Shown here: in pieces, positions 45,965-54,690 of the stretch | How the letters are laid out: the number at the start of each line of letters is the position of its first letter | Numbering within the stretch: the stretch's first letter is position 1 | Source: Dyadobacter linearis | GTDB taxonomy: Bacteria; Bacteroidota; Bacteroidia; Cytophagales; Spirosomataceae | DNA length: 64,000 nucleotides | Direction of reading: 5' to 3' | NCBI RefSeq assembly: GCF_907165045.1 | Contig: NZ_CAJRAU010000003.1 | Location: 744,001-808,000 of the forward strand | Program-made: the position numbers and the translations under genes | The notes under the pieces: model-generated | Told to the model about the DNA's origin: nothing | What the model saw: the letters and a program-made list of their open reading frames with translations, nothing else | The model's database searches: none

Positions 45965-48900
45965 AAAAGATAAACCTCAAATAACTATGCATAAAAAAAT
46001 ACCCCTCAACCGGGTTGTTTACAGCGCCATGAAAATCACGGCCAAACAACTGCTGATCTCCGTATTATGCTGCGGCATATCGTTCGCGCATGCTATTTAC
46101 GGTCAGGAACTGCTCAACAAGGAGATTTTCCTGAAAACGGAGTCTCTTGAAATCAAAAAGGTCCTGCAAATGATCGAAAAGCAGGCCGATGTGAAGTTCG
46201 TATATAGTACATCGAGCATTCAGAAAGTACAGAACGTTACGGTTAAGGAAGTGAAAGGCCCTTTGAGTAAGGTACTTGATCAACTTCTCACGCCACTCAA
46301 CGTTTCCTACGAGGTCGTGGGCACTTCGAGGATACTACTTCGGAAAAAGCCCGTTTTAAAAACTGCTATCGGTGATAGTGGCATTCAATCCAATGCAGCT
46401 GACCGGAATATCACGGGAAAAGTGACCGACGAAAAAGGCGACGGATTGCCGGGAGTGAATATTCTGCTGGTAGGAACGCAGCAGGGGACTTCCACCAACG
46501 AAAACGGCGAATACCGCATCACGGTGCCGGATCAGAACGCGACTTTGAAATTCTCTTTCATCGGTTATGTAAGTCAGGAAATCGCTGTGGATAAGGATAT
46601 TATCAATATATCGCTGGCTCCCGACGTGAGTGCATTGAAGGAAGTGGTCGTAGTGGGCTACGGTACGCAGGAGAAAAAGGATATTACCGGCGCAGTTTCG
46701 TCTGTAAAAGGCGCTGATTTTCAAAACCTTCCTTCCGGCGGCGCGCAGCAGGCTTTGCAGGGAAGAGCTGCCGGTGTGAATGTTGTCAGAAATGGCGGCG
46801 CACCGGGCGATGCAGGCTCTATTCAGATCCGGGGTTTTGGTACGGTCAACAACTCCTCCCCGCTCGTTGTTATCGATGGAATTCCTTCAGGGACGATGAA
46901 TGATGTAAACCCGAACGATATCGAATCGATTGAAATTCTTAAAGATGCCTCGGCTTCGGCTATTTATGGGACGCGCGCGGCAAACGGGGTGATCATTGTC
47001 ACTACCAAAAGGGGCAAGTTCGATAATCCGCTTTCGGTTACTTTAAACGGATACGCCGGGGTTTCCAACCGCATTAAAACACTGGACGTGCTCACTGCCC
47101 GCGAATTGGCAGTTTTGAAGCAGGAAGCTTACACCAACGACGGACTCGCGATTCCTGAAATCTGGAACGACACGAAGTACCAAACCCAACTTACCAACTG
47201 GCAGGACGAGATCTTGCAACGAGGTTCCACCCAGAATTACGACGCGTCGATCCGTGGCGGAAGCAAGTATTCGACATTTTCGATTTCAGGAGGTTACTAT
47301 AAAGAAACCGGGATCGTCGGGAAATCTAGCTACAAGCGACTCACATTCCGCATCAATTCGGATCACAAAATAGGTTCGAGAATCAAGATCGGACAGAATT
47401 TCCAGTTTACAAATACACATAATACCGGCCCTGATACACAATCTTCTCAAACAGGTCTGCTGTGGAGCGCGATCCGTTTTCATCCGGGTTTGCCGGTCAG
47501 AAATGCAGACGGCTCGTATGGTTCTACGCAGGGATTGGGTGCATTCGGAGATATTAACAACCCGGTTTTCACGGTAGATACGCAGGATAAAGACAATGCG
47601 CGTAACCGTTTTTTAGGTAGTGTTTTTGGTGAGATTGAAATAGCAGACGGTTTGAAACTGCGTGCAAACCTGGCTACCGACGCTACTTTCTCACAAAGCC
47701 ACACTTTTGATGTGAAGATCAACGACCAGTTCAGGACCAATTCTTACAACCAGCTAAGTGTAGGAAATGATAAAAACTGGTCTTTTTTGCAGGAATATTT
47801 TCTTTCGTATGATAAGCGTTTTGGCCAACATTCTCTTGGATTGACAGGCGGCTACACTTCGCAGACATTCAATGATATTTTCTCGAATCAGTGGGGACGC
47901 GACTTTCCAAGTGAAGATCCTTCGCTGCGATACATGCAGTATGCAGGAACGATTGTGGCAGTACCGCTGGCTAATGGCGGAAACGGCGGCAGGAGCTACG
48001 ATGCACTTGCTTCCTTTTTCGGGAGGGTTAATTATTCGTTCAAAGATCGCTATTTACTTACTGCAACAGTCCGCAGCGACGGTTCTTCCAAATTTGCTCC
48101 CGGAAATCAATGGGGCTACTTCCCGGCATTCTCGGCAGGCTGGCGGATTTCCGAAGAGGATTTTTTCAAAAATGCATTACCGATGTTTGGCAACTTCAAG
48201 CTGACCGGCGGTTGGGGCAGACTGGGTAACCAGAATGTAGCTTCCCTGCAATATCTCGCATTGATCAACTCTACGTACCGTTATGCATTTGGTAACGGTG
48301 GTGTTCAGAATCAGGTTTCAGGTGCGGCGCAAAGCAGGTTGGCTAACCTGCATATTGGTTGGGAAACTGCTGAAATGAGCAATTTTGGTTTAGAAATGGA
48401 GCTTTTTAAAAACAGCCTGTTCTTCTCTGCCAATTATTTCATCAAAAATACCAAGGATATGCTGCTCGCACCGCCTTCAATAGGCACGATCGGGTCAGCT
48501 ACTATTCCGGACCAGAATATTGGTCAGTTGCAAAATAAAGGATTGGAATTGGAAGCTTCCTACCGCCACACAGTTGGTGCAGTTACGTTCAATCTGAGCG
48601 GCAATGCCACTTTTATCCAAAACAGAATCACAAGACTTGCTACTCCGGGAGGTTTCCTGGCGACGCAGCTTTACGGTCGCGGCCAGCAGGAAATTGTAAG
48701 AACATATGAAGGCCAGCCTTACGGTACTTTCTATGGTTACAAAACCGACGGGATTTACCAAAGCCAGGGAGAAATCGATTCCGATGCGAATATCGCAAAC
48801 GATTCGCGCCGCACCGACGGGCTGATCAAGCCAGGCGATGTCAGATTTCAGGATCTGAATGGTGACGGGATTGTCGACGACGACGACCGCACGATCATCG

Positions 48901-49424
48901 GAAGCCCGCAACCGAAGGTAAATTACGGATTTTCGGCAGGCGCAAATTGGAAAGGATTTGACCTTAACCTGTTTTTTGTAGGGGTTGGTGGTTCTAAGAT
49001 TTTCAATGCAGACAGAATGCAGGGACTCGACGCGAGCTATTCTTTCAATCTGTATGCGGAGGCAAATGAGCGGTGGCACGGAGCTGGAACCGGCAATACG
49101 GTACCGCGGGTGAGCATTGACAACGCAAACCGCAACTTCCGCCCTTCTGATCTTTTTGTTGAAAAAGGCGATTACCTGCGATTGAAAAACCTGACGCTGG
49201 GATACACAATTCCAAAAGATGCGATCGGTAAACTGAAAATGTCGCAGGCGAGGATTTATGTAACCGGCCAGAATATCCTGACTTTCACCAAATATTCGGG
49301 CCTTAACCCTGAACTGGGCTACGTAGGGAACGTTGGCAATGGATCGTACAACCAGCTGAATGTGGATTATGCGCAATATCCGCAAGCCCGCACGTGGACA
49401 GTCGGAGCTACGCTGAGTTTCTAA
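45957..49424 (+). CDS. SusC/RagA TonB-linked receptor with STN domain
   Basis: 1155 residues from the ATG at 45957, inside the FecR stop region; an ATG at 45987 (MHKKIPLNRVVYSAMKITAK) is a possible alternative. After the signal (LLISVLCCGISFAHAIYGQE) comes an STN domain at about 45-125 (LEIKKVLQMIEKQADVKFVY), which talks to FecR, then a carboxypeptidase-regulatory-like domain (GKVTDEKGDGLPGVNILLVG), the SusC signature VVVGYGTQEKKDITGAVSSV, a plug (SSPLVVIDGIPSGTMNDVNP) and a barrel ending RTWTVGATLSF. Ligand unknown. No glycoside hydrolase is present in this locus. Confidence 0.95.
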   Translation: MNKKDKPQITMHKKIPLNRVVYSAMKITAKQLLISVLCCGISFAHAIYGQELLNKEIFLKTESLEIKKVLQMIEKQADVKFVYSTSSIQKVQNVTVKEVKGPLSKVLDQLLTPLNVSYEVVGTSRILLRKKPVLKTAIGDSGIQSNAADRNITGKVTDEKGDGLPGVNILLVGTQQGTSTNENGEYRITVPDQNATLKFSFIGYVSQEIAVDKDIINISLAPDVSALKEVVVVGYGTQEKKDITGAVSSVKGADFQNLPSGGAQQALQGRAAGVNVVRNGGAPGDAGSIQIRGFGTVNNSSPLVVIDGIPSGTMNDVNPNDIESIEILKDASASAIYGTRAANGVIIVTTKRGKFDNPLSVTLNGYAGVSNRIKTLDVLTARELAVLKQEAYTNDGLAIPEIWNDTKYQTQLTNWQDEILQRGSTQNYDASIRGGSKYSTFSISGGYYKETGIVGKSSYKRLTFRINSDHKIGSRIKIGQNFQFTNTHNTGPDTQSSQTGLLWSAIRFHPGLPVRNADGSYGSTQGLGAFGDINNPVFTVDTQDKDNARNRFLGSVFGEIEIADGLKLRANLATDATFSQSHTFDVKINDQFRTNSYNQLSVGNDKNWSFLQEYFLSYDKRFGQHSLGLTGGYTSQTFNDIFSNQWGRDFPSEDPSLRYMQYAGTIVAVPLANGGNGGRSYDALASFFGRVNYSFKDRYLLTATVRSDGSSKFAPGNQWGYFPAFSAGWRISEEDFFKNALPMFGNFKLTGGWGRLGNQNVASLQYLALINSTYRYAFGNGGVQNQVSGAAQSRLANLHIGWETAEMSNFGLEMELFKNSLFFSANYFIKNTKDMLLAPPSIGTIGSATIPDQNIGQLQNKGLELEASYRHTVGAVTFNLSGNATFIQNRITRLATPGGFLATQLYGRGQQEIVRTYEGQPYGTFYGYKTDGIYQSQGEIDSDANIANDSRRTDGLIKPGDVRFQDLNGDGIVDDDDRTIIGSPQPKVNYGFSAGANWKGFDLNLFFVGVGGSKIFNADRMQGLDASYSFNLYAEANERWHGAGTGNTVPRVSIDNANRNFRPSDLFVEKGDYLRLKNLTLGYTIPKDAIGKLKMSQARIYVTGQNILTFTKYSGLNPELGYVGNVGNGSYNQLNVDYAQYPQARTWTVGATLSF

Positions 49425-49462
49425 AATCCCAAGTTCGATTTACACCCAAGACTTTCAGAACA

Positions 49463-50902
49463 ATGAAAAAAATAACAATACTATCTGCATACATCGCTCT
49501 CGCCATGCTCACCAGCTGCGACGATCTGCTTGAAACCACACCTTACGGACAGGTCACTTCCCAGCAATACTGGCGAAATGGCGACGATGTAGTTGCTGCC
49601 GTGAATGCGGTTTACGCGCCGCTGCTCGACGAAGACGGTTTTGCGCACACCGAATATACTTTCGACAATTGCTCGGACGATATGAACCGCGCCGGCGACC
49701 ACTCGGATGAGACTTCGCTCGAAATGTTCACTTTCGACGCTTCCAACTCGCATATCCTGGCTACGTGGAAAACGAAATACGAGGTTATCTCGCGGGCCAA
49801 TGCAGTTTTGATCAATGCGCCGAAGGTTGAAATGGACGAAACTTTGAAAAACCGCAGCTTGGGTGAAGCCTATTTCCTGCGTGGCTTTGTGTATTGGAGA
49901 CTTTCGCTGATTTACGGCGAAGTACCCATTTTATTGGAAGAAGATGCATTGGCATTGAATTTCAATAAACCGAAATCCACTTTGGCAGAAGTACGCGCCC
50001 AAGCTGAATCGGACTTTTTGAAAGCAGCTTCTCTGCTTCCCGTGTCGCACGCGGCCACAGAGGCGGGCAGGGTAACGCAAGGTTCAGCAAATGGTTTTTT
50101 GGCCAAATTGTATGTTTACGAAGAACAATGGGCCAAAGCGATCGAAGCGAGCACGAAGGTAACTTCCAATGCTGCCTACAAACTGGCGACCGGATTTAAC
50201 CAGAATTTCGAGCTGGCTACCGAAAACAATCCTGAGATATTATTCTCACTTCAATACGAAACCGGCTGGACAACAGATAACTCCCCTACTTTTTACCACA
50301 CGCCGCAGGCTTTCGGCGGCTGGGGATTTCATGAGCCTATTGAGGATTTGGTTAAAGAATTTGAAACCGGCGATACGCGTAAGTCTTCTTCGATTTTCAG
50401 TCCGGGCGACAAGGTTGACCGCAATGCGCAGGGCGAAGAAGTTTTTGCAAAAAATATGACGCGGGTAACGGGCTATGCATTCAAAAAGTACACTCAGTTC
50501 GCTGAAAACGGGGATATGAGCCAAAGTCTGAATGCACCGTTTTTGAGAACTGCCGATGTATACCTGCTGGCGGCAGAAGCGAAGATCCGCTCTGGTGCAA
50601 ATGGCGATGCGGAGTTGAATGCAGTTAGAAAACGCGCAGGATTGGCGGCAATCACGAATGCGACGATGAAGAATATCATGCACGAAAGGCGCGTGGAACT
50701 GGCGGGTGAAAACGAGCGCCATCAGGATTTGATGCGCTGGGACAAAGCAGGTTTGATCGATATTTCGGCACATTACAAGATCGACCGCGGACCTAGCAAG
50801 CCGGCGCGTAACTTTGTAAAACCAAAACATTACTATTTCCCGCTACCGCAACGCGAAGTGGATTTGAGTAATGGTACTTTGGTCCAGAATAGCAATTATT
50901 GA
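49463..50902 (+). CDS. SusD/RagB family lipoprotein
   Basis: 479 residues from the ATG at 49463 (MKKITILSAYIALAMLTSCD); an upstream in-frame start would overlap susC. The lipobox LTSC gives CDDLLETTPYGQ, typical SusD. The SusD helical core is visible (NRSLGEAYFLRGFVYWRLSL; TADVYLLAAEAKIRSGANGD; KHYYFPLPQREVDLSNGTLV). It pairs with the SusC gene ending 38 bases upstream. The two SusD proteins of this window differ strongly, so the loci probably take up different ligands. Confidence 0.94.
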   Translation: MKKITILSAYIALAMLTSCDDLLETTPYGQVTSQQYWRNGDDVVAAVNAVYAPLLDEDGFAHTEYTFDNCSDDMNRAGDHSDETSLEMFTFDASNSHILATWKTKYEVISRANAVLINAPKVEMDETLKNRSLGEAYFLRGFVYWRLSLIYGEVPILLEEDALALNFNKPKSTLAEVRAQAESDFLKAASLLPVSHAATEAGRVTQGSANGFLAKLYVYEEQWAKAIEASTKVTSNAAYKLATGFNQNFELATENNPEILFSLQYETGWTTDNSPTFYHTPQAFGGWGFHEPIEDLVKEFETGDTRKSSSIFSPGDKVDRNAQGEEVFAKNMTRVTGYAFKKYTQFAENGDMSQSLNAPFLRTADVYLLAAEAKIRSGANGDAELNAVRKRAGLAAITNATMKNIMHERRVELAGENERHQDLMRWDKAGLIDISAHYKIDRGPSKPARNFVKPKHYYFPLPQREVDLSNGTLVQNSNY

Positions 50903-50933
50903 TATTTTAGAAAAAAATAAGTCAAGCCGGATA

Positions 50934-51359
50934 TTGAAAAATTCACTGATCATTCTTGCGTTCTCATGGATATTGAGCGGTTGCTCGTCGCATGAAGAGA
51001 ATATTGTGGGCTTGTGGAGAACTGATTCCATTTCGAATTTTGTAAATGGATTCAGTTTTACCAATGATACCAAAGACGCGCATTGGTCTTATTTTGAATA
51101 CAGAAAGGACGGATCTTTGTTCGAGCGGCGCAAAGGAGAATACAGAAAATCTGCTTACAAACTGATCTCAAAAGATTCACTCGTGTACCTGGATTCGACT
51201 GGAAAAGTGATCAATGGATATCAGATATTGGATTTAAATGAAAGGAGCCTTGTGCTAAAAAAAGCGCAGGCTCCCTATCTTTCCGGTAAAAATCAAGAAT
51301 TGTATCAAATCAGGTATTTTTCCAAAGCTTCTCCTAAAAACCTCCCAGCTGATCAATAA
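50934..51359 (+). CDS. Small lipocalin-like lipoprotein
   Basis: About 141 residues if translation starts at TTG 50934, which puts a compact lipoprotein signal (KNSLIILAFSWILSGCSSHE) at the very N-terminus. The open frame also allows an ATG at 50871, inside the end of susD, but that would leave a 21-residue charged extension before the signal. The mature part (NIVGLWRTDSISNFVNGFSF; HWSYFEYRKDGSLFERRKGE; RSLVLKKAQAPYL) has the GxW start and beta pattern of lipocalin-like domains. Function unknown. It lies right after susD, so it probably belongs to that transcript. It ends 8 bases from the convergent gldE stop. Confidence 0.65.
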   Translation: MKNSLIILAFSWILSGCSSHEENIVGLWRTDSISNFVNGFSFTNDTKDAHWSYFEYRKDGSLFERRKGEYRKSAYKLISKDSLVYLDSTGKVINGYQILDLNERSLVLKKAQAPYLSGKNQELYQIRYFSKASPKNLPADQ

Positions 51360-51367
51360 CAGGCTTT

Positions 51368-52684
51368 TTAGCCAACCAATACCCTCACTTTTTTGATCCG
51401 CTTCTTATCCGCAGACTGTACTTTAAAAGTCACTTTTCTGTGGGTAACAACTTCGCCGGTTCTCGGTAATCTCGAAAACAATTCGAGCAGCAAACCGGCC
51501 AGCGATTCACTATTGCCTCTTACTTCCTCAAAATAGTCGCTTTCCAGACCAAGTAATCTGCACAGGTCATTGATCAGTACTTTGGCTTCAAAAACGTAGG
51601 TATTTTCGTCTACCTGGGTGTAGTTAACCTCGTCGTCTTCATCATATTCGTCATTAATATCCCCGAATATTTCCTCAATAATATCTTCCAGCGTGATCAG
51701 CCCGCTGGTTCCGCCATATTCGTCCACCACGATCGCCATATGTACCCGCCTGCTTTGAAAATCCTTCATCAGATCGTCCAGTCGCTTGCTTTCCGGGATG
51801 AAGTAGACTGGCCGGATTAACTTTTGCCAGTTGAAATGTTCGTCGAGATGAATATGCGGCAGCAGGTCTTTTACATTCAGAATACCTTCCACATGATCCA
51901 GATCGTCGCGGAATATAGGAACCCGCGAGTAGCCCGACTTATTGATCTTGTCCATTAATTCATGGAAATCCAGGTCAATATCGAAGGCGGTGATATGCAA
52001 CCGGGCTTGCATTGCTTTTCTCGCGATCGTCTGTCTGAAATTGGCCAGGCCGCGGAGCAGGTCGGTTTCTTCCTCACTTTCCGCTTTCGCTTCCAGCATT
52101 TCGGTCGTGATCTGCGCGCCTTCCGGCGTGAATATGCCGAAGAAGTAACCCAGTTTCAAAACGGGCTGCGTGAGCGGCTGACAGATTTTGATCAAAAACC
52201 GAGTCAATCCCGAAATGCGGGGAATAATCTCATTTGCGCGCCGGGCTGCATTATAGCGCACGATCGCATCAACCCAGATCCAGAAAGCAAGCAGGGCCAA
52301 TCCGAGCCAGCGGAAATTCTCGTTTTGTGGGTTTTCCAGAAAAATCCAGACAAGCCGGACAGCCAGTAACAACGCAAAAAGTGTGATTGCGCGCTGAACG
52401 AGCGATAATGCGGTTTGCTGAATGCGGGTAGGAAGTTGATTTTCTTCGTCGGGCTTTCGGTCCCAGGGATTTTCCATTGCGCCGGCGGCGGCATAAGCGG
52501 CGCGGATTCCGGAAAGGGATAATGAGAAGAGGAATAGAAAAATTACGAGGATTAAATCGTAGGGAGCTAAGAAATCAACGGGTACAAATGCCCCTGCCAG
52601 AACGGATTGCGTACATTTTTGGGGAATTGAAATCCCCGTACGCGTTCGGGCAAGCGGGTCGTCACTGTCTGCGGTCTCCTTCAC
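51368..52684 (-). CDS. gldE: Gliding motility-associated CBS-domain protein GldE
   Basis: A 438-residue membrane protein of the CNNM/CorC (hemolysin) family. The N-terminal DUF21-like half has hydrophobic segments near 40-60, 95-115 and 122-142 but is divergent. Two CBS domains occupy about 205-330 (SGYSRVPIFRDDLDHVEGIL; RRVHMAIVVDEYGGTSGLIT with LEDIIEEIFGDINDEYDEDD), followed by a CorC_HlyC domain to the end. In F. johnsoniae gldE lies near mutY and ssb and is needed with GldD for gliding. Here ssb is its upstream neighbour (gap 126), which supports the name; otherwise it would be a generic CorC-like transporter. Confidence 0.85.
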   Translation of the reverse strand: MKETADSDDPLARTRTGISIPQKCTQSVLAGAFVPVDFLAPYDLILVIFLFLFSLSLSGIRAAYAAAGAMENPWDRKPDEENQLPTRIQQTALSLVQRAITLFALLLAVRLVWIFLENPQNENFRWLGLALLAFWIWVDAIVRYNAARRANEIIPRISGLTRFLIKICQPLTQPVLKLGYFFGIFTPEGAQITTEMLEAKAESEEETDLLRGLANFRQTIARKAMQARLHITAFDIDLDFHELMDKINKSGYSRVPIFRDDLDHVEGILNVKDLLPHIHLDEHFNWQKLIRPVYFIPESKRLDDLMKDFQSRRVHMAIVVDEYGGTSGLITLEDIIEEIFGDINDEYDEDDEVNYTQVDENTYVFEAKVLINDLCRLLGLESDYFEEVRGNSESLAGLLLELFSRLPRTGEVVTHRKVTFKVQSADKKRIKKVRVLVG

Positions 52685-52810
52685 GGAATATAGTAAATTG
52701 TTGATTTAAATTTCAATAAGATAAATGTAGCTATTATGGTTCGAAAAAGGTACTTCCAGCCCAATAATTACACTATCTCTGCTGAACCAACGATTTAATC
52801 CTCAAAAAAA

Positions 52811-53290
52811 TCAGAATGGCAGATCGTCGTCGTCGTTACTGCCTGATGCCAGCGATGGCGGGATTGGGTCGGAAGATCGTGGTGCTTGTGCGGCCCGTGG
52901 CTGCTGGTTTTGCTGCTGATATCCACCGCTGCTTTCCCCGCCTGGCGTTGAGCCTGAAGGCCCGCCGAGTAAAGTCATGCTATTGGCACGGATGGTAACG
53001 CCTGTGCGCTGCTGGCCCTCTTTGTCCGTCCAGCTGTCGGTGCGGATACGTCCTTCGATATAAACCTGATTTCCTTTTTTGAGATATTTCTCTGCTACTT
53101 TGGCAAGACCTTCCCAGAGTTCAATGCGGTGCCACTCGGTATTGTCCACGCGCTCGCCGCTTTTATTGGTATAGCTCTCGGTGGTAGCGATATTGAATTT
53201 GGCAACTGCCGAGCCGCTTTCCAGGTAACGAACTTCCGGGTCACTGCCCAGATTACCGATCAAAATTACTTTATTAACACTTCCTGCCAT
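52811..53290 (-). CDS. ssb: Single-stranded DNA-binding protein
   Basis: A 159-residue SSB: OB fold at residues 1-105 (VNKVILIGNLGSDPEVRYLE; EWHRIELWEGLAKVAEKYLK; NQVYIEGRIRTDSWTDKEGQ), a Gly/Gln/Ser/Pro-rich linker, and the acidic tip DDDDLPF that recruits repair and replication proteins. It coats single-stranded DNA as a tetramer. It sits between gldE and an oxidoreductase gene on the minus strand. Confidence 0.97.
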   Translation of the reverse strand: MAGSVNKVILIGNLGSDPEVRYLESGSAVAKFNIATTESYTNKSGERVDNTEWHRIELWEGLAKVAEKYLKKGNQVYIEGRIRTDSWTDKEGQQRTGVTIRANSMTLLGGPSGSTPGGESSGGYQQQNQQPRAAQAPRSSDPIPPSLASGSNDDDDLPF

Positions 53291-53350
53291 GATTCTTAGT
53301 TGTGGATTGAATGATGATTTAAAGATAAAAATATAAAAACAAATGCGCCG

Positions 53351-54556
53351 CTAAATGTCCCGCTCAGTTATCCTGCCGCTGATCTTATCTTTCAAAATCA
53401 ATTTATTGCGCCCGTCGTGGGTTACTTCTTTTTTAATTAAATAGTAATCTTCATTGTAGGAAACGTAGTTCGAAGGTTTTGTAACACCCTCTTTACCGCG
53501 CCATACAGGCAGCTCAACTTTCTCCCATAGTTTGGTTTTGGCCGATTTATAAGCCGCGTCGATCACCGCATTCACCACGTATCCGTCATAAAAAGTCTCA
53601 GCCGGCTCGGTACCTTTTTCGGCGGAGTTGAACATATCCGTAAACATGTGATTATAGCCCAGATCATTCACTTCATCTCCCACCGGGAATAGCCAGCCTG
53701 TATTGCTTTCAGCCTTTTCAGCTACATATTCTTCTCCTGAACCTTCCGAGTTTTGCCCGGTGGTAAACATTTCAAAACCCGTTCTCAGGAAATTATTGAT
53801 CCAGATCGTGCCTTCAGTTCCCATCACTTCGTCGCGTAAATCCATTCCCCCACGGAAAGTCCAACTTACCTCAAACTGCCCGATCGCGCCGTTTTCATAT
53901 CTCACCAATGCAATGGCATGGTCTTCCGCATCGATCGGTTTCACCTGCGTATCTGCCCAGCACATTACTTCCACCGGCCGGATATCTTTTCCAATAAAAT
54001 TGCGTGAAATCTCAATGCAGTGGCAGCCCAGATCCAGGATGCAGCCGCCACCCGCCTGTTCAATATCCCAAAACCACTCACTATGCGGCCCCGGATGCGC
54101 CTCGCGCGACTTCGCCCAAATAATGCGGCCCAGCGAACCGTTTTTGACACTTTCCAGCGATTTCAGGAATTTTGGGGTATAACAGAGATCTTCCAGGTAA
54201 CCTGCAAAAATGCCTGCTTCTTCAACAGCTTTCATCATGCGCAGAGCCTCTTCGCCATTTCTGCCCAAGGGTTTGGTCGAAACAACCGCCTTTTTATGTT
54301 TGGCGCAAAGCATTACCGCCTGCTCGTGAATGTTATTCGGCAATGCAATACATACCATATTCACATCAGGATGTGCGATCACTTCCTCCATATTGGAAGA
54401 CCAGAAGTCGCAACCGTAATCGGCAGCAAACTTTTGAGCACTTTCGTCGCGGCGGGCATAAATAGCCACAACCCTGTCGCGGCCACGCTGCCCGTGAATA
54501 GATTCAGCATAAAACCGCCCAATAAAGCCGGAGCCTAGCATTGCTATTTTTTGCAT
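53351..54556 (-). CDS. Gfo/Idh/MocA family oxidoreductase
   Basis: A 401-residue NAD(P)-dependent oxidoreductase. The Rossmann domain begins IAMLGSGFIGRFYAESIHGQ; the conserved lysine-proline motif appears as VVSTKPLGRNGEEAL (about residue 95). The C-terminal substrate domain has CILDLGCHCIEISRNFIG, with the usual catalytic-site histidine and aspartate region. Enzymes of this family act on sugars, inositols and related compounds; the substrate is not evident. It is 60 bases upstream of ssb, and 134 bases after a phytanoyl-CoA dioxygenase-like gene; the pair may act on one catabolite. Confidence 0.92.
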   Translation of the reverse strand: MQKIAMLGSGFIGRFYAESIHGQRGRDRVVAIYARRDESAQKFAADYGCDFWSSNMEEVIAHPDVNMVCIALPNNIHEQAVMLCAKHKKAVVSTKPLGRNGEEALRMMKAVEEAGIFAGYLEDLCYTPKFLKSLESVKNGSLGRIIWAKSREAHPGPHSEWFWDIEQAGGGCILDLGCHCIEISRNFIGKDIRPVEVMCWADTQVKPIDAEDHAIALVRYENGAIGQFEVSWTFRGGMDLRDEVMGTEGTIWINNFLRTGFEMFTTGQNSEGSGEEYVAEKAESNTGWLFPVGDEVNDLGYNHMFTDMFNSAEKGTEPAETFYDGYVVNAVIDAAYKSAKTKLWEKVELPVWRGKEGVTKPSNYVSYNEDYYLIKKEVTHDGRNKLILKDKISGRITERDI

Positions 54557-54581
54557 AAAATTTTGGTCATTATCGTGTTCA

Positions 54582-54680
54582 ATTGGTCAGGGTGGTTATT
54601 ATTGGTCAGGATTGTTCGGGATTGCTTCTAATTCTTATCAAACCAAGAATGACAATACCGAACAACACCGAACAATACAC
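54582..54680. repeat. Nested inverted and direct repeats between two metabolic genes
   Basis: ATTGGTCAGG occurs twice (54582, 54601). TTGTTCGGGATTG (54612-54624) pairs with CAATACCGAACAA (54653-54665) with one mismatch, and inside it ATTCTT (54631-54636) pairs with AAGAAT (54645-54650). CCGAACAA is then repeated at 54668. The block fills the 134-base gap and could be an attenuator, operator or processing hairpin; no T run follows. Confidence 0.65.
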
Positions 54681-54690
54681 AACTATTTCC

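Noticed and set aside
48495..49385. Minus-strand open frame of 296 codons inside the second susC gene
   Set aside because: It is antisense to a conserved SusC barrel, rich in Arg/Ile/Val with no domain pattern. The susC frame explains the sequence fully.
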